A stretch of DNA of 64,000 nucleotides from Rhizobium croatiense (GTDB lineage: Bacteria; Pseudomonadota; Alphaproteobacteria; Rhizobiales; Rhizobiaceae). The position numbers were made by a program, and so were the translations under genes. Location: the NCBI RefSeq assembly GCF_019793465.1, contig NZ_JAILYJ010000004.1:248001-312000 (forward strand), read 5' to 3'. How positions within the stretch are numbered: position 1 is the first letter of the stretch; the number at the start of each line of letters is the position of its first letter. This document shows positions 27,279 to 39,214 of this stretch, piece after piece. Under the pieces are notes generated by a model. It had not been told where the DNA came from. It made no database searches and saw only the letters and a program-made list of their open reading frames with translations.

Positions 27279-28253
27279 TTATTCGCTGGTAACACCCTGG
27301 AACGGGCGCACTTCGCGGCCGGGCATGAAGACACCGAGGCGCTTGATTTCCCATTCGAGCTTGATGCCCTCTTTCTCGAAGACTTCGCGGCGCACCTGCT
27401 CGCCGAGATATTCGAGATCGTAGCCGGTCGCCTGCCCCATATTGATCATGAAGTTGCAGTGAAGCGACGACATCTGGGCGCCGCCGATGACGAGGCCGCG
27501 GCAGCCCGCCTCGTCGATCAGCTTCCAGGCAGAATGGCCCGGCGGGTTCTTGAAGGTCGAGCCGCCGGTCTTCTCGCGCACCGGCTGCACCGTCTCTCGG
27601 TGATTGCGCACGGCGTCCATCTCGGCGCGGATCTTGGCGCGATCCTCAGGATAGCCCTCGAACAGCACCGAGGTGAAGATCAGGTCGGCGGATGCTGCGG
27701 AATGCCGGTAGGAATAGCCCATCTCGGCATTGGAAAGCACATGCTTATTGCCCTTGCGGTCGACCGCGTTGACCTCGATCAGCCGCTCGCGCGTCTCGAC
27801 GCCGTTGGCGCCGGCATTCATGCGGGCCGCACCGCCGATGGCGCCGGGAATGCCGTAATAGAAATGGAGCCCGCCGATGCCGTTGTCCATCGCCATCGCC
27901 GCCACATGTTTGTCCGGGCAGATGGCGCCGGCAAGGATGCGGTTTTCACCGGCCAGCTCGACGAAGCCGAAGCCCTTGGCCGACAGGCGCAGCACGACGC
28001 CGGGAATGCCGCCGTCGCGCACCAGGATATTGGAGCCGACGCCGATCACCGTCAGCGGCACTTCTTCCGGCAGGATCTTCAGGAAGGCGATGAGATCGTC
28101 GACATCATGCGGCTGGAACATCAGCTCGGCCAGACCGCCGGCCCTAAACCAGGTGACGCGATCCATGGGGGCATCCGGCGTGATACGACCGCGGATATCC
28201 TTTACACCGTCTCCGAGAGACGCGAGAAGCTTTTCCCCATTCACCTGTTTCAT
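27279..28253 (-). CDS. murB: UDP-N-acetylenolpyruvoylglucosamine reductase MurB
   Basis: A 324-residue FAD enzyme that reduces UDP-GlcNAc-enolpyruvate to UDP-MurNAc. FAD-binding motifs are [30 protein letters not shown] and [19 protein letters not shown]. Catalytic residues are in [20 protein letters not shown] and the C-terminal EWEIKRLG. The region matches a type I or II MurB of alphaproteobacterial length. The start overlaps the murC stop by 4 bases. It is the last gene of the upstream half of the dcw cluster. Confidence 0.97.
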   Translation of the reverse strand: MKQVNGEKLLASLGDGVKDIRGRITPDAPMDRVTWFRAGGLAELMFQPHDVDDLIAFLKILPEEVPLTVIGVGSNILVRDGGIPGVVLRLSAKGFGFVELAGENRILAGAICPDKHVAAMAMDNGIGGLHFYYGIPGAIGGAARMNAGANGVETRERLIEVNAVDRKGNKHVLSNAEMGYSYRHSAASADLIFTSVLFEGYPEDRAKIRAEMDAVRNHRETVQPVREKTGGSTFKNPPGHSAWKLIDEAGCRGLVIGGAQMSSLHCNFMINMGQATGYDLEYLGEQVRREVFEKEGIKLEWEIKRLGVFMPGREVRPFQGVTSE

Positions 28254-29665
28254 GCGGACTTTCCCGATAGGCCTTCCAGTTGTCTGGGCAGTGCGGCTGC
28301 CCAGGATGTGATGCTCCCAGCCCCCAACAAAACCACGAAATCGCCAGGCTTTGCAACCTCTGCAACCATCTGCGGCAGAAGCTCAGCCGAAGACAGGAAG
28401 CGGGCGTCGCGATGGCCGCCGGATTTGATGCGCGAGACGAGCGACGTGGAGTCGGCGCCTTCGATCGCATCCTCGCCTGCCGCATAGACGGGCGCCAGAA
28501 AAATGCTGTCGGCATCGTTGAAGCAGGCCGCGAATTCTTCGAACAGGCTTGCGAGACGGCTGTACCGGTGCGGCTGGTGGACGGCGATGATGCGGCCCTT
28601 GCAAGCTTCGCGGGCAGCGCGCAGCACCGCCTTGATCTCGACCGGATGGTGGCCGTAATCGTCGAAGATCTGCACCCCGTTCCATTCGCCCGTCAAGGTG
28701 AAGCGGCGCTTGACGCCGCCGAAGGAGGCAAGCCCCTTGGCGATATCGGCGCTCGATATGCCGAGCCGGTTGGCGACGGCGATCGCCGCAGTCGCGTTGG
28801 AAATATTGTGCCGCCCGGGCATCGGCATGACCAGCCCCTTGAGTTCGGTCACCTGGCCGGTGCGGCGGCGGCGGATCTCGACATCGAAGATCGAGCGCGT
28901 GCCGTCGATACGCACATTCTTGAAGCGCACATCGGCCTGCGGGTTCTCGCCATAGGTGATGATCTTGCGGTCCTCGATGCGGCCGACCAGCGACTGCACT
29001 TCGGGGTGGTCGAGGCACATGACGCCGAAACCGTAAAACGGCACGTTCTCGACGAACTGCCGGAAGGCGGCGCGCACGGCATCGAAATTGCCGTAATGGT
29101 CGAGATGCTCCGGGTCGATATTGGTGATGACGGCGACATCGGCCGGAAGCTTCAGGAAGGTGCCGTCGGATTCGTCGGCCTCGACCACCATCCACTCGCC
29201 CTCGCCCATCCGGGCATTGGTGCCGTACGCATTGATGATACCGCCGTTGATGACGGTCGGGTCGAGCCCGCCGGCTTCGAGCAGGGTCGCCACCAGCGAG
29301 GTCGTCGTCGTCTTGCCGTGGGTGCCGCCGATGGCAATCGCATTGCGGAAGCGCATCAGTTCGGCAAGCATTTCGGCGCGGCGCACCACCGGCAGCAGCT
29401 TTTCACGGGCGGCGATAAGTTCCGGATTGCTCTTCTTGATCGCCGTCGAGACGACGACGACTTCGGCATCGCCCAGATTTTCAGCCCGATGGCCGACGAA
29501 GACTTCGATGCCCTTGTCGCGCAGGCGCTGGACATTGGCGCTGTCGGCCTGGTCCGATCCCTGTACCTTATGGCCGAGATTGTGCAGCACCTCGGCGATG
29601 CCGCTCATGCCGATGCCGCCAATGCCGATGAAATGGACGAGACCGATCGCCTTCGGCAGTTTCAT
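28250..29665 (-). CDS. murC: UDP-N-acetylmuramate-L-alanine ligase MurC
   Basis: A 471-residue Mur ligase adding L-Ala to UDP-MurNAc. The Rossmann N-terminal domain starts [23 protein letters not shown], the ATP loop is [22 protein letters not shown], the central segment is [14 protein letters not shown], and the C-terminal domain carries [19 protein letters not shown]. It overlaps murG upstream and murB downstream by 4 bases each, indicating translational coupling. Confidence 0.97.
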   Translation of the reverse strand: MKLPKAIGLVHFIGIGGIGMSGIAEVLHNLGHKVQGSDQADSANVQRLRDKGIEVFVGHRAENLGDAEVVVVSTAIKKSNPELIAAREKLLPVVRRAEMLAELMRFRNAIAIGGTHGKTTTTSLVATLLEAGGLDPTVINGGIINAYGTNARMGEGEWMVVEADESDGTFLKLPADVAVITNIDPEHLDHYGNFDAVRAAFRQFVENVPFYGFGVMCLDHPEVQSLVGRIEDRKIITYGENPQADVRFKNVRIDGTRSIFDVEIRRRRTGQVTELKGLVMPMPGRHNISNATAAIAVANRLGISSADIAKGLASFGGVKRRFTLTGEWNGVQIFDDYGHHPVEIKAVLRAAREACKGRIIAVHQPHRYSRLASLFEEFAACFNDADSIFLAPVYAAGEDAIEGADSTSLVSRIKSGGHRDARFLSSAELLPQMVAEVAKPGDFVVLLGAGSITSWAAALPRQLEGLSGKSA

Positions 29666-30786
29666 GCGCGTGTCCTCTTGAATTCTGAGACTGTCTTACC
29701 GGCGGCAATAGCCTCAACCATGTCGGCAAGCAAGTTTGCCGCATCCGGTTTCCCGGCAAGCTTCGCCGCCGCCGCCATGTGCGACAGCTTTTCCGGATCG
29801 TTCATCACATGGCTCAATATAGAGGCGATACGTTCCGGCGAAAGCTCGGACTGAGCAATCACCTTCGCCCCGCCAGCCGCAGCCAGTGCGGCGGCGTTCG
29901 CCGCCTGATCGTGGTCGAGCGCATGCGGATAAGGCACCAGGATGGCCGGGCGTCCGATGACGGAGATTTCCGAAACCGTGGACGCGCCGGAGCGGCAGAT
30001 CACCAGATGCGCTTTGGCAAGACGCTCGGCCATATCATTGAAAAACGGCGCGATATCGGCACCCATCTGCAGCTGCGCCACGCAGCCGCGCACCATCTCC
30101 ATGTCCTCCGGGCGAACCTGCTGCGTCACCCTGAGCCGCGCCCGCAGCTCGTCGTCGAGCAGGCTGATTGCCGTCGGCATGGCCTTGGAGAAATACTGCG
30201 CGCCCTGGCTGCCGCCGAAGACGACGAGATGGAATGGTTCGCCGGGATGCGAGGGCGTATAAGGCTGTTCGGCCGCGGCAAGGATAGCCGGGCGCACGGG
30301 ATTGCCGGTCGCAACCGTCTTATCGGAAAAAGCATCGCCGCTTTCCTGCAGAAAGCCGCCGGCAATCGCCTTGACGCGCGGGGCCAACGCCTTGTTGGCG
30401 CGCCCCATGACGGCGTTCTGCTCATGCAGCATCGAGGCGACACCGAGCCGCGTGGCGGCCAGCAGCGGCGGTACCGTGGGATAGCCGCCGAAACCGACGA
30501 CGATGACGGGCTTCAGCCGCTGGATCAGCTTCTTGGCCGCCCGCATGCCGCTCCACAGCGTCCACAGCGAGCGGGCGACGGCAACCGGGTTCTTCGAACC
30601 GATCGTTGCCGACGGCACAACGTGAATTTCCTCGGCCGGGAATTTGCCGGCATAGCGCTCGGCCCGGCTGTCGGTGACGAGATGCACCGCGTAGCCACGC
30701 TCCTTCAGCTTGAAGGCCAGCGCCTCCGCCGGGAACACGTGGCCGCCGGTCCCCCCGGCGGCAAGCAGCACGATGCCTTTGCTCAT
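29662..30786 (-). CDS. murG: MurG glycosyltransferase (lipid I to lipid II)
   Basis: A 374-residue GT28 enzyme on the cytoplasmic membrane face, adding GlcNAc to lipid I. The glycine-rich loops [17 protein letters not shown] and [18 protein letters not shown], the [12 protein letters not shown] segment and the donor-site [18 protein letters not shown] and [31 protein letters not shown] are all visible. It lies 6 bases after ftsW and overlaps murC by 4. Confidence 0.97.
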   Translation of the reverse strand: MSKGIVLLAAGGTGGHVFPAEALAFKLKERGYAVHLVTDSRAERYAGKFPAEEIHVVPSATIGSKNPVAVARSLWTLWSGMRAAKKLIQRLKPVIVVGFGGYPTVPPLLAATRLGVASMLHEQNAVMGRANKALAPRVKAIAGGFLQESGDAFSDKTVATGNPVRPAILAAAEQPYTPSHPGEPFHLVVFGGSQGAQYFSKAMPTAISLLDDELRARLRVTQQVRPEDMEMVRGCVAQLQMGADIAPFFNDMAERLAKAHLVICRSGASTVSEISVIGRPAILVPYPHALDHDQAANAAALAAAGGAKVIAQSELSPERIASILSHVMNDPEKLSHMAAAAKLAGKPDAANLLADMVEAIAAGKTVSEFKRTRA

Positions 30787-30792
30787 TATCTT

Positions 30793-31947
30793 TTACTCCG
30801 CCGGCATGCCGTGCGGGACGCGGAAGAGGCTCCGGTCCTGCGCGCGCTTTTCCGGCCGATGGCGCGTCAGCGCCAGAATGAAGCCGGCAGTGACGCAGAT
30901 CGCCACCATGGACGAGCCGCCGTAGGAAATCAGCGGCAGCGTCATGCCCTTGGCCGGCAGCAGTTCGAGGTTGACGCCAATGTTGATGATCGACTGGATG
31001 CCAAGCTGCAGCACCAGGCCGGCGACAGCAAAGCGATTGAAGTCATTGCGCTCGCGATAGGCATGCGACAGGCCGCGCAGCACCAGCACCGTAAACAACG
31101 CGACGAGCGCCATGCAGAAGACGATGCCGAATTCCTCCGCTGCGACCGAAAAGATGAAGTCGGTATGGGCGTCGGGGATGATCCGCTTGACGATGCCCTC
31201 GCCCGGTCCCTGGCCGAACCAGCTGCCGCGGATGATCGCCTCGCGCGCCGTATCGATCTGGAACGTGTCACCCTCGCCGGTCATGAACTTGTCTATTCGG
31301 CCGGCGACGTGCGGAAAGACGTAATAGGCGCTGAGCAGGCCGCCGGCGCCGCCGATGCCGAGCAGCACGATCCAGATCCAGGGCATGCCGGCCATGAAGA
31401 ACATCCCGCCCCAGACCGCCGTCGTCAGGATGGTCTGGCCGAGGTCCGGCTGCGCGACGAGCAGGGCCGCGACGATGCCGAACAGAATGATGGCGAAGAG
31501 ATTGCCGGGAATTTCAGGCTGGCGCGCATGTTCGGCAAAAAGCCACGCGCAGACCACGACGAAGGCAGGCTTCATGAATTCCGACGGCTGGATGGAAAGG
31601 CCAGCGATCCAGATCCACCGCCTGCCGCCCTTGACCTCCTGACCGATGAACAGCACCAGCACCATCATCGCCAGCGAGATGATCAATAGCAGGATCGCGG
31701 TTCGCCGCACCTGGCGCGGTGTCAGGAAGGACAGCCCGAGCATGACGGCGATCGACGGAATCATGAACGCCGCATGGCGCTTGACGAAGTGGAAGGGTTC
31801 GAGCCCGATGCGCTCGGCAACCGCGGGAGAAGCGGCAAAGGATAGCATGAAGCCGATGCCCATCAGGAAGATGAACATTGCCAGGAAGAAACGGTCGATG
31901 GTCCAGAACCAATCGGCCAGAGGCCCACGTTCCGCGCGGCTTACCAT
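30793..31947 (-). CDS. ftsW: SEDS-family peptidoglycan polymerase FtsW
   Basis: A 384-residue, ten-helix membrane protein that polymerises lipid II at the septum with FtsI. Family marks are GLEPFHFVKRHAAFMIPSIAVM, WIWIAGLSIQPSEFMKPAFVVV, LVAQPDLGQTILTTAVWGGMFFMAG (containing the catalytic Asp), and the C-terminal LLPAKGMTLPLISYGGSSMVAICVTAG. It is 1 base after murD and 6 before murG. Confidence 0.96.
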   Translation of the reverse strand: MVSRAERGPLADWFWTIDRFFLAMFIFLMGIGFMLSFAASPAVAERIGLEPFHFVKRHAAFMIPSIAVMLGLSFLTPRQVRRTAILLLIISLAMMVLVLFIGQEVKGGRRWIWIAGLSIQPSEFMKPAFVVVCAWLFAEHARQPEIPGNLFAIILFGIVAALLVAQPDLGQTILTTAVWGGMFFMAGMPWIWIVLLGIGGAGGLLSAYYVFPHVAGRIDKFMTGEGDTFQIDTAREAIIRGSWFGQGPGEGIVKRIIPDAHTDFIFSVAAEEFGIVFCMALVALFTVLVLRGLSHAYRERNDFNRFAVAGLVLQLGIQSIINIGVNLELLPAKGMTLPLISYGGSSMVAICVTAGFILALTRHRPEKRAQDRSLFRVPHGMPAE

Positions 31948-31948
31948 G

Positions 31949-33361
31949 TCATTTCTCTCCTGCTTCGGGACCGATCAGCATCGTCATTCCGTCAAGCGCG
32001 GCCACGTGGCCGACGAAGGCATCGCCCCTGACTTCGAAGTTCTTATACTGGTCGAAGCTTGCGCAAGCCGGGGATAACATCACGGCCGAAGCAGCCGCCT
32101 CGTCGCGATCCGCGTCGGCTGCCGCATGCGCGACTGCGCGCTCCAGCGTGCCCGAAATTTCGTAGGGCACGGCCTCGCCGAGGGTCGCTGCGAATTCCGC
32201 CGCCGCCTCGCCGATCAGATAGGCCTTGGCGATGCGCGGAAAATAAGGAGCGAGCGCCGTGATGCCACCGGATTTCGGCAGGCCGCCGGCAATCCAGTAG
32301 ATGCGGTCGTAGCTCGAAAGGGCGGGTGCTGCCGCATCGGCATTTGTGGCCTTGGAATCGTTGACGAAGACGACACGGCCGCGCCGGCCGACCGGCTGCA
32401 TGCGATGTTTGAGGCCGGGGAACGAGGCAAGGCCGGCGCGGATGTCGTCGGCGGAAACGCCGACCGCAAGGCAGGCGGCAACGGCGGCGGCGGAGTTTTG
32501 CGCATTGTGGCTGCCGCGCAGCGTCTGAATGCCGCCAAGATCGACGAAGGGCAACATGGCGCCGCCGGCGGCCTGAACGAGTTTCGTGCCCTCGGCATAG
32601 ATGCCCTCGGCCACCACGTTGCGGCGCGAGATGCGGACCACCTTGACGCCTGTCCGCTGGATGCGGTCGGCGATCAGGGCCGAATGGCTGTCGTCGACGC
32701 CGACGACCGCGACATCGCTGCCGGCGACCAGTCGTTCCTTGACGTCGGCATAATGCTGCATCGTGCCGTGACGGTCGAGGTGGTCGGGTGTCAGGTTGAG
32801 CAGAATGCCGGCCGAGGGGTTCAGCGTCGGCGCCAGATCGATCTGGTAGGACGAGCATTCAACGACGAAATAACGCCCCGCTTTCGGCGGGTCGAGCGTC
32901 AGCACCGCCGTGCCGATATTGCCACCGAGCTGCGTGTCGTAGCCTGATGATTTCAGGATGTGGGCAATCAGCGCCGTCGTCGTCGACTTGCCGTTGGTGC
33001 CGGTGATGGCGATGAATGGGCAGTCCGGTGCATGGGCGCGGCGCTCGCGCACGAAAAGCTCGACGTCGCCGACGACGTCGACACCGGCCGCGCGCGCAAG
33101 ATCGACAGTCCAGTGCGGCTTGGGATGGGTGAGCGGCACGCCGGGCGACAGCACGAACAGCGCCTGCTGGCTCCAGTCGATGCTGTGCAAATCCTCTGTC
33201 CGGATGCCTTCGGCGGAAGCCTTGGCGACGCTGTCGGGATTGTCGTCCCAGGCGGTGACTTCGGCGCCGCCCGCAATCAGCGCCCGGGCGGTGGCGAAAC
33301 CGGAGCCGCCGAGCCCGAAGAGCGCAACCTTCTTGTCCTTGAGCGTCGTCACCGGGATCAT
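31949..33361 (-). CDS. murD: UDP-N-acetylmuramoyl-L-alanine-D-glutamate ligase MurD
   Basis: A 470-residue Mur ligase adding D-Glu. The N-terminal domain [24 protein letters not shown] loop [47 protein letters not shown] and the C-terminal [30 protein letters not shown] are in order. It follows mraY by 7 bases and ends 1 base before ftsW. Confidence 0.97.
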   Translation of the reverse strand: MIPVTTLKDKKVALFGLGGSGFATARALIAGGAEVTAWDDNPDSVAKASAEGIRTEDLHSIDWSQQALFVLSPGVPLTHPKPHWTVDLARAAGVDVVGDVELFVRERRAHAPDCPFIAITGTNGKSTTTALIAHILKSSGYDTQLGGNIGTAVLTLDPPKAGRYFVVECSSYQIDLAPTLNPSAGILLNLTPDHLDRHGTMQHYADVKERLVAGSDVAVVGVDDSHSALIADRIQRTGVKVVRISRRNVVAEGIYAEGTKLVQAAGGAMLPFVDLGGIQTLRGSHNAQNSAAAVAACLAVGVSADDIRAGLASFPGLKHRMQPVGRRGRVVFVNDSKATNADAAAPALSSYDRIYWIAGGLPKSGGITALAPYFPRIAKAYLIGEAAAEFAATLGEAVPYEISGTLERAVAHAAADADRDEAAASAVMLSPACASFDQYKNFEVRGDAFVGHVAALDGMTMLIGPEAGEK

Positions 33362-33368
33362 CGCCGCC

Positions 33369-34469
33369 TCACCTAAGCTTCAGCGTCGAGAGGCCGAGCA
33401 TGGCAAGGCCGACCGCGATGATCCAGAAGCGGATCACCACCTGGCTTTCGGTCCAGCCCTTCTTCTCGAAGTGATGGTGGATCGGCGCCATCAGGAAGAC
33501 GCGCCGGCCGGTCATCTTGAAGAAGCCGACCTGGATGATGACCGACAGCGTCTCCATGACGAAGAGGCCGCCGATGATCGCCATGACGATCTCGTGCTTG
33601 GTAGCAACGGCGACGGTGCCGATCGTGCCACCAAGCGCCAGCGAGCCGGTGTCGCCCATGAAGATGGCGGCCGGCGGCGCGTTGAACCAGAGGAAGCCGA
33701 GGCCGGCGCCGATGACGGCGCCGAGCACGACGGCAAGCTCACCGGTGCCGGGCACGAAATTGATCTGCAGGTAATTCGCAAACACCACGTTGCCGGCGAG
33801 ATAGGCGATGACACCGAAGGAGGCGGCGGCGATCATCACGGGCACGATGGCGAGCCCGTCGAGCCCGTCCGTCAGGTTGACGGCATTGCCGGCGCCGACG
33901 ATGACGAAACCGCCGAAGACGACGAACATGATGCCGAGATTGATCAGGAAGTCCTTGAAGAAGGGAAAGGCGATCGAGGAGCCGAAGGTCGAGCCGGCGG
34001 TCCCCGAGGCAAGAGCGGTGCGCATCATGAAGTAGACGGCGATGCCGGCGATGACGAACTCGATGCCGAGGCGGGCCTTGCCGGAAAAGCCCTTATGGCT
34101 CTGCTTCGTCACCTTGAGATAATCGTCGTAGAAACCGATCGCGCCGAAACCCAGCGTCACCAGCAGCGTGGCGACGACATAGACGTTGGAAAGATCGGCC
34201 CAGAGGAGCGACGCCCCAACGATGCCGGCCAGGATCATCAGACCGCCCATGGTCGGCGTGCCGGCCTTCTTGAAATGCGTCTGCGGCCCGTCGGCGCGGA
34301 TCGGCTGGCCCTTGCCCTGCCGGATGCGCAACGAATTGATGATCGTCGGCCCGAACAGGAAGACGATCAGTGCGGAGGTGAAAAGAGCGGCGCCCGTGCG
34401 GAAGGTAATATATCTGAACAGGTTCAGAAACTTGAAATATTCCGACAGTTCGACAAGCCAGATCAGCAT
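33369..34469 (-). CDS. mraY: Phospho-MurNAc-pentapeptide translocase MraY
   Basis: A 366-residue polytopic enzyme that moves phospho-MurNAc-pentapeptide onto undecaprenyl phosphate, forming lipid I. Ten helices are predicted. Catalytic Asp motifs are [15 protein letters not shown] and [15 protein letters not shown], followed by [21 protein letters not shown] and the His-rich [25 protein letters not shown]. It starts 21 bases after the murF stop. Confidence 0.97.
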   Translation of the reverse strand: MLIWLVELSEYFKFLNLFRYITFRTGAALFTSALIVFLFGPTIINSLRIRQGKGQPIRADGPQTHFKKAGTPTMGGLMILAGIVGASLLWADLSNVYVVATLLVTLGFGAIGFYDDYLKVTKQSHKGFSGKARLGIEFVIAGIAVYFMMRTALASGTAGSTFGSSIAFPFFKDFLINLGIMFVVFGGFVIVGAGNAVNLTDGLDGLAIVPVMIAAASFGVIAYLAGNVVFANYLQINFVPGTGELAVVLGAVIGAGLGFLWFNAPPAAIFMGDTGSLALGGTIGTVAVATKHEIVMAIIGGLFVMETLSVIIQVGFFKMTGRRVFLMAPIHHHFEKKGWTESQVVIRFWIIAVGLAMLGLSTLKLR

Positions 34470-34490
34470 TCAGGGCCCCTTGTTACCCGA

Positions 34491-35930
34491 TCAAAGTTCG
34501 CGTTGCGTGTCGGAAAATGCCGGGAACTTGTCAAGAAGCGCGGCGACGATCTTGCCGAAACCGATGCTCAGAGACGATTTCACCATCAACACGTCGCCCG
34601 GGACGACCGAGTTCAACACGTAGTCCGTCAATTCGTCCGTCTTTTCCCGGTATTCGACATGGACGCTTTCCGGCAGTGATTCCTTCAGCGCGGCCATTTC
34701 GGCGCCCGCGAGCCAGACATGTTCGATGCCGGCCGCAAGCAGCGGCCCGGCGAGGTCGGTGTGGACCTTCTCGGCATATTCGCCCATCTCGAGCATGTCG
34801 CCGAGCACGGCGATGCGGCGACCGCGGCCGGCCGGCTCGGCGGCCGCCAGCAGCGCGATCGCCGCCCGCATCGAAGCGGGATTGGCATTGTAACTCTCGT
34901 CGATCAGCGTGAAGCTGCCGTTGCCGCCGCCGATCGAGAGCCGGTGGCGCTTGCCCCTGCCCTTCTCCGGCTTCAGCGTCGCAAGCGCTGCGATTGCCTT
35001 GCCCATGTCGGCGCCGACGATCCTGACGACGCCGAGTGCAGCCAGCGCATTTTCGGCGATGTGGCGGCCCGGCGCGCCGAGCGCGACCTCCAGCGTCTCG
35101 CCGCCGATCGTCAGCCACAGCGTCGAATTTTCGTCTGAGCCGTTGAACTCGGCGAGCCGGAATTCGGCTTTCGCATGCTGCCCGAAGGAATGGATCTGTT
35201 CGATGCCGAGCGACTGCGCCGTACGGTCGAGGAAATTGAACTGATCGTTGTCGCGGTTGAGCACGACATCGCCGCCGGGCTCCAGCCCCTCGAAGATCTC
35301 GGCCTTGGCGGCGGCGATCTCCTTGATGTTCTTGAAATTGCCGAGGTGTGCCGGTGCGATCGTCGTGATGACGGCGACATGAGGGCGGATCATCGCCGCC
35401 AGCGGCCGGATTTCGCCCGGATGGTTCATCCCGACTTCGAAGACGCCGTAATCGGTATCGCCAGGCATGCGCGCCATCGTCAACGGCACGCCCCAGTGAT
35501 TGTTGAAGGAGGCGACGGAGGCATGCACCTTGCCGGAGGGCGACAGCACGTGCCGCAGCATCTCCTTGGTGGTGGTCTTGCCGACCGAGCCGGTGACGGC
35601 GATGATCTTTGCGCGCGAACGCTCGCGGGAAGCCTGCCCCAGACGGCCGAGGGCTGCGAGCACGTCATCGACGACGATCATCGGCACCGTCAGGCGGCCC
35701 ATGGCCGGAAGCCTCGCTTCGCTGACGACGAGAAGGGCCGCGCCGTTCGCCATCGCCATCGACGCATAATCGTGACCGTCGACGCGGTCGCCCTTGATCG
35801 CGAAGAAGGCCTCGCCCGGGCTGATCGAGCGGCTGTCGATGGAAATTCCGGTGATGCCTTCGGGCGGAGTGCCGAAGGGGCGCCCCGCCATCGCTGCGAT
35901 CATGTCTTCGGTCGTCCAGAGCCAGCTCAA
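34491..35930 (-). CDS. murF: UDP-MurNAc-tripeptide-D-Ala-D-Ala ligase MurF
   Basis: A 479-residue Mur ligase attaching D-Ala-D-Ala made by DdlB. The N-terminal domain has [31 protein letters not shown], the ATP loop [28 protein letters not shown], and the substrate part [32 protein letters not shown]. The C-terminal domain is normal. It overlaps the murE stop by 4 bases. Confidence 0.97.
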   Translation of the reverse strand: MSWLWTTEDMIAAMAGRPFGTPPEGITGISIDSRSISPGEAFFAIKGDRVDGHDYASMAMANGAALLVVSEARLPAMGRLTVPMIVVDDVLAALGRLGQASRERSRAKIIAVTGSVGKTTTKEMLRHVLSPSGKVHASVASFNNHWGVPLTMARMPGDTDYGVFEVGMNHPGEIRPLAAMIRPHVAVITTIAPAHLGNFKNIKEIAAAKAEIFEGLEPGGDVVLNRDNDQFNFLDRTAQSLGIEQIHSFGQHAKAEFRLAEFNGSDENSTLWLTIGGETLEVALGAPGRHIAENALAALGVVRIVGADMGKAIAALATLKPEKGRGKRHRLSIGGGNGSFTLIDESYNANPASMRAAIALLAAAEPAGRGRRIAVLGDMLEMGEYAEKVHTDLAGPLLAAGIEHVWLAGAEMAALKESLPESVHVEYREKTDELTDYVLNSVVPGDVLMVKSSLSIGFGKIVAALLDKFPAFSDTQREL

Positions 35931-37387
35931 GATTTCAGTTCCTCCAAGGCCTTGCGCACCTCCGCATGATCGGAGAACGGCAATGTGACGCTCCCGATCG
36001 TCTGCCCTTCCTCATGTCCCTTGCCGGCGACGATCAGCGTATCGCCCGATTTCAGCATGCCGACCGCTTCGCGGATCGCGGTGGCGCGGTCGCCGATCTC
36101 GGAGGCGCAGCCTGCTGCGGCCATGATCTCCGCCCGGATCGAGGCCGGCTCTTCCGAGCGCGGATTGTCGTCGGTGACGATGACGACATCGGCAAGACGG
36201 CAGGCGATTTCGCCCATGATCGGCCGCTTGCCGCGGTCGCGGTCGCCGCCGCAACCGAAGACGACGACGACGCGGCCGGTCGTGAATGGCCGGACAGAGT
36301 TCAACACGTTTTCCAGCGCATCGGGCTTATGGGCATAATCGACATAGGCGAGCGCGCCGTCCTTGGTATGACCGACGAGCTCGAGGCGGCCGGACGCACC
36401 GACGAGTTTCTCGAGCGCGGCCATCGCAACTTTCGGCTCGACGCCCGTCGACATGGCAAGGCCTGCGGCGACCAGCGCATTGGCGACCTGGAAATCGCCG
36501 GCCAGCGGAATGTCCACCTCGAAGATCTGGTCGCCGATATGGATCTCGGCCATCTGCTTGTGACGGAAATGCTCGACGCGTTTCAGCGTGAGGTAATCGC
36601 CCTTGCGCCCGACGGTTCGAACGTCATGACCGGCATCGGCAGCGGCCTTGACCGCTTGGCGCGACCAGGGATCGTCGGCGAAGATCACCGCCGGCGCACC
36701 CTTCGGCAGCAGCCTATGGAAAAGCCGCATCTTGGCGGCCATATAGACCTCGACGGTCGGATGATAATCCATATGGTCGCGGCCGAGATTGGTGAAGGCG
36801 GCGGCGGCAAGCTTGACGCCGTCGAGCCGGCTCTGGTCGAGACCGTGACTGGAAGCCTCCATCGACGCATGGGTGACGCCCTCGTCGGCAAGTTCGGCCA
36901 GGAGCTTGTGCAGCGACACCGGATCGGGCGTCGTCAGCGCGCCATATTCGTTGCGCGTCGGCGAGACCACGCCCGTCGTGCCGATCATCGCGGCCGCATG
37001 GCCTGCATGCGCCCAGATTTGCCGGGTGAACGAGGCGACGGAGGTCTTGCCCGCCGTGCCGGTGACGGCGACCATGGTCTCGGGCTGCCTGCCGTAGAAC
37101 CGCGCGGCGGCGATCGAAAGGAAGCGGCGCGGTTCCTTGACCGCAAGCACCGGAATGGAAGCATCAACCGGCTGGGAGGCGATCGCGACGGCAGCGCCTC
37201 GGCCGGCGGCATCGACGATGAAGCCCGCGCCATCCGCCTTTGTGCCGGCGACCGCGACGAAAGCGTTGCCCGGCGCCACAAGACGGCTGTCCGAAGACAG
37301 GCCTGAAATATCAAGCAGGCCTGCCGGGCCTTCGAGCTGTGCTTCAAGTTCCGGAAACTGATCTCCGGCCAAGTCTCGCAATTTCAT
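35927..37387 (-). CDS. murE: UDP-MurNAc-L-Ala-D-Glu: meso-diaminopimelate ligase MurE
   Basis: A 486-residue Mur ligase. [19 protein letters not shown] begins the N-terminal domain, the ATP loop is [19 protein letters not shown], and [15 protein letters not shown] follows. The [12 protein letters not shown] motif marks specificity for meso-diaminopimelate, so the wall is DAP-type. Start choice: ATG at 37387 (MKLRDLAG) is the conserved start, but AGAGGGAAAA is better spaced to a GTG three codons upstream (37396), so GTG initiation is possible. A 57-base gap separates it from ftsI. Confidence 0.95.
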   Translation of the reverse strand: MKLRDLAGDQFPELEAQLEGPAGLLDISGLSSDSRLVAPGNAFVAVAGTKADGAGFIVDAAGRGAAVAIASQPVDASIPVLAVKEPRRFLSIAAARFYGRQPETMVAVTGTAGKTSVASFTRQIWAHAGHAAAMIGTTGVVSPTRNEYGALTTPDPVSLHKLLAELADEGVTHASMEASSHGLDQSRLDGVKLAAAAFTNLGRDHMDYHPTVEVYMAAKMRLFHRLLPKGAPAVIFADDPWSRQAVKAAADAGHDVRTVGRKGDYLTLKRVEHFRHKQMAEIHIGDQIFEVDIPLAGDFQVANALVAAGLAMSTGVEPKVAMAALEKLVGASGRLELVGHTKDGALAYVDYAHKPDALENVLNSVRPFTTGRVVVVFGCGGDRDRGKRPIMGEIACRLADVVIVTDDNPRSEEPASIRAEIMAAAGCASEIGDRATAIREAVGMLKSGDTLIVAGKGHEEGQTIGSVTLPFSDHAEVRKALEELKS

Positions 37388-37453
37388 CGAATGCACTTTT
37401 CCCTCTTGAAGCCGATCCGCCCCTCGCGAATCGGCGCCGATATTGATTCACGC

Positions 37454-39214
37454 TCAATAAGACACCAGCAAGGCCGATCCGCCGTCCCCGAATTTCGGCT
37501 CGATGCCGAGGATGGGCGCCGCGCGGCGGATGATATCACGGGCAATCGGACCGGCCGTACCGGCGGAGAGCGTTCCGCCATATTGTTTCTCGCCGGTCTT
37601 CGGCTCGTCGCAGAAGGTGATCACGGCATATTGGGGATTGTCGATCGGGAAGGCGGCAATGAAGGAATTGAAGTTCAGCGTCGAGGAATAACGCCCGTTC
37701 ACCACCTTGTCGGCCGTGCCGGTCTTGCTGCCGACGGCAAAACCGGGCACACGGGCCACGCGCCCCGAGCCCTTGTAGCCGTTGAAATCAAGGAGATAGC
37801 GGACCGCGTCGCTGGTCGACTTCTTGAGGACCTGCGTGGCGATCTGATCGGCCTGTTCGCGCGTGCGCGGCAGGAATGTCGGTTCGATCAGCTTGCCGCC
37901 GTTGACGAGAGCAGCCGCCGCCACCCCCGTCTGCAGCGCCGTCGTCGAAACCCCGTGTCCGAAGGAAATCGTGATCGAATTGATCTTCTTCCAGACGCGC
38001 GGCTGGCTCGGCATCTTTACTTCCGGCAATTCGGTCTGCATTTTCGTCAACAGGCCGAGCTTGGTCAGATAGTCCTTCTGCGAATCGATGCCGACGATGT
38101 CGATGACACGCGCCGTGCCGATATTCGACGAATACTGGAAAATCTCAGGCACGGTCAGCCAGCGGCGCTGCCCGTGAAAATCGTGGATGGTGAAGCCGCC
38201 GATATAGATCGACTTGCTGGCATCGAAACTGTCGGTCATCTTCACCTTGCCGCTGTCGAGCGCCATCGCCAGCGAAAAGGTCTTGAAGGTCGAGCCCATT
38301 TCGAAGGTGCCGTTGGTCATCCGGTTGAGCCAACCCTCCTTGGCCCCTTCCTGCGGATCGTTCGGATCAAAATCCGGCGCCGATGCCATGCCCAGCACTT
38401 CTCCGGTATGCACGTCGATGACAGCTGCACCCGCACCCTTGGCCTGAAAATTGTTGACGGCGTTGACCACAGCGTCTCGGACGATGTTCTGCACGCGCAG
38501 GTCGATCGAAAGCCGCACCGGCTCGAGCGGCTGGTCGCTGGTCATGCCGACCGAGGCGAGATCGGCAAGCCCCTGATCGTCGATGAACTTCTCCATGCCG
38601 GCAACGCCGCGGTTATCGATGTTGACGTAACCGAGGATATGCGCGGCGGTCGGGCCGCCCGGATAGAAGCGGCGCTTCTCCGGCCGGAAGCCGATGCCGG
38701 GAATGCCAAGTGCGAGGATCTGGCTCTGCTGCTTCGGCGTCAGCTGCCGGCGCAGCCAGGCGAAATGCGAGGTTTTGACCGAGAGCTTTTTATAGGTATC
38801 CCGAACGTCGAGCTCGGGCAGAACCGTCGCAAGCTTCTCGACCGCCTCGTCGGGATCGACGATCTTGTTGGGTTCGGCAAACAGCGAGACGGTGCGGATG
38901 TCGGTCGCCAGAACTTCGCCGTTGCGGTCGAGAATGTCGGGACGCGACGCCATCAGCCGATCGGGCGGCAGGATGCTGGAGACGACCTCCTGGTCCTTCA
39001 TCGCATATTCGACGAGACGGCCGCCGATGATGACGTAGACGCCCATGAAGCCGAGGATCAGCAGGCCGACGCGGCTTTTTGCCTGTCCTGATTTCTTCTT
39101 GCGCGACCCCTCGATCGCCAGGCCGGCGGGGGACGGACCGCCGAACCGGTTATAGACGCCGGCGGAGAAATGCGCCTGGCTCTTCAAGACCATGATGCGG
39201 GAAAGAAACGACAT
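37454..39214 (-). CDS. ftsI: Septal transpeptidase FtsI (PBP3)
   Basis: A 586-residue monofunctional class B penicillin-binding protein that cross-links septal peptidoglycan. An N-terminal cytoplasmic tail and one membrane helix (VGLLILGFMGVYVIIGGRLVEYAM) precede the pedestal domain. The transpeptidase domain has the active Ser in GSTFKTF (about residue 307), the SxN motif in YSSNIG (about 361) and KTG in GSKTGTADK (about 495). Its start shares one base with the ftsL stop (TAATG), so it is coupled to ftsL. Confidence 0.96.
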   Translation of the reverse strand: MSFLSRIMVLKSQAHFSAGVYNRFGGPSPAGLAIEGSRKKKSGQAKSRVGLLILGFMGVYVIIGGRLVEYAMKDQEVVSSILPPDRLMASRPDILDRNGEVLATDIRTVSLFAEPNKIVDPDEAVEKLATVLPELDVRDTYKKLSVKTSHFAWLRRQLTPKQQSQILALGIPGIGFRPEKRRFYPGGPTAAHILGYVNIDNRGVAGMEKFIDDQGLADLASVGMTSDQPLEPVRLSIDLRVQNIVRDAVVNAVNNFQAKGAGAAVIDVHTGEVLGMASAPDFDPNDPQEGAKEGWLNRMTNGTFEMGSTFKTFSLAMALDSGKVKMTDSFDASKSIYIGGFTIHDFHGQRRWLTVPEIFQYSSNIGTARVIDIVGIDSQKDYLTKLGLLTKMQTELPEVKMPSQPRVWKKINSITISFGHGVSTTALQTGVAAAALVNGGKLIEPTFLPRTREQADQIATQVLKKSTSDAVRYLLDFNGYKGSGRVARVPGFAVGSKTGTADKVVNGRYSSTLNFNSFIAAFPIDNPQYAVITFCDEPKTGEKQYGGTLSAGTAGPIARDIIRRAAPILGIEPKFGDGGSALLVSY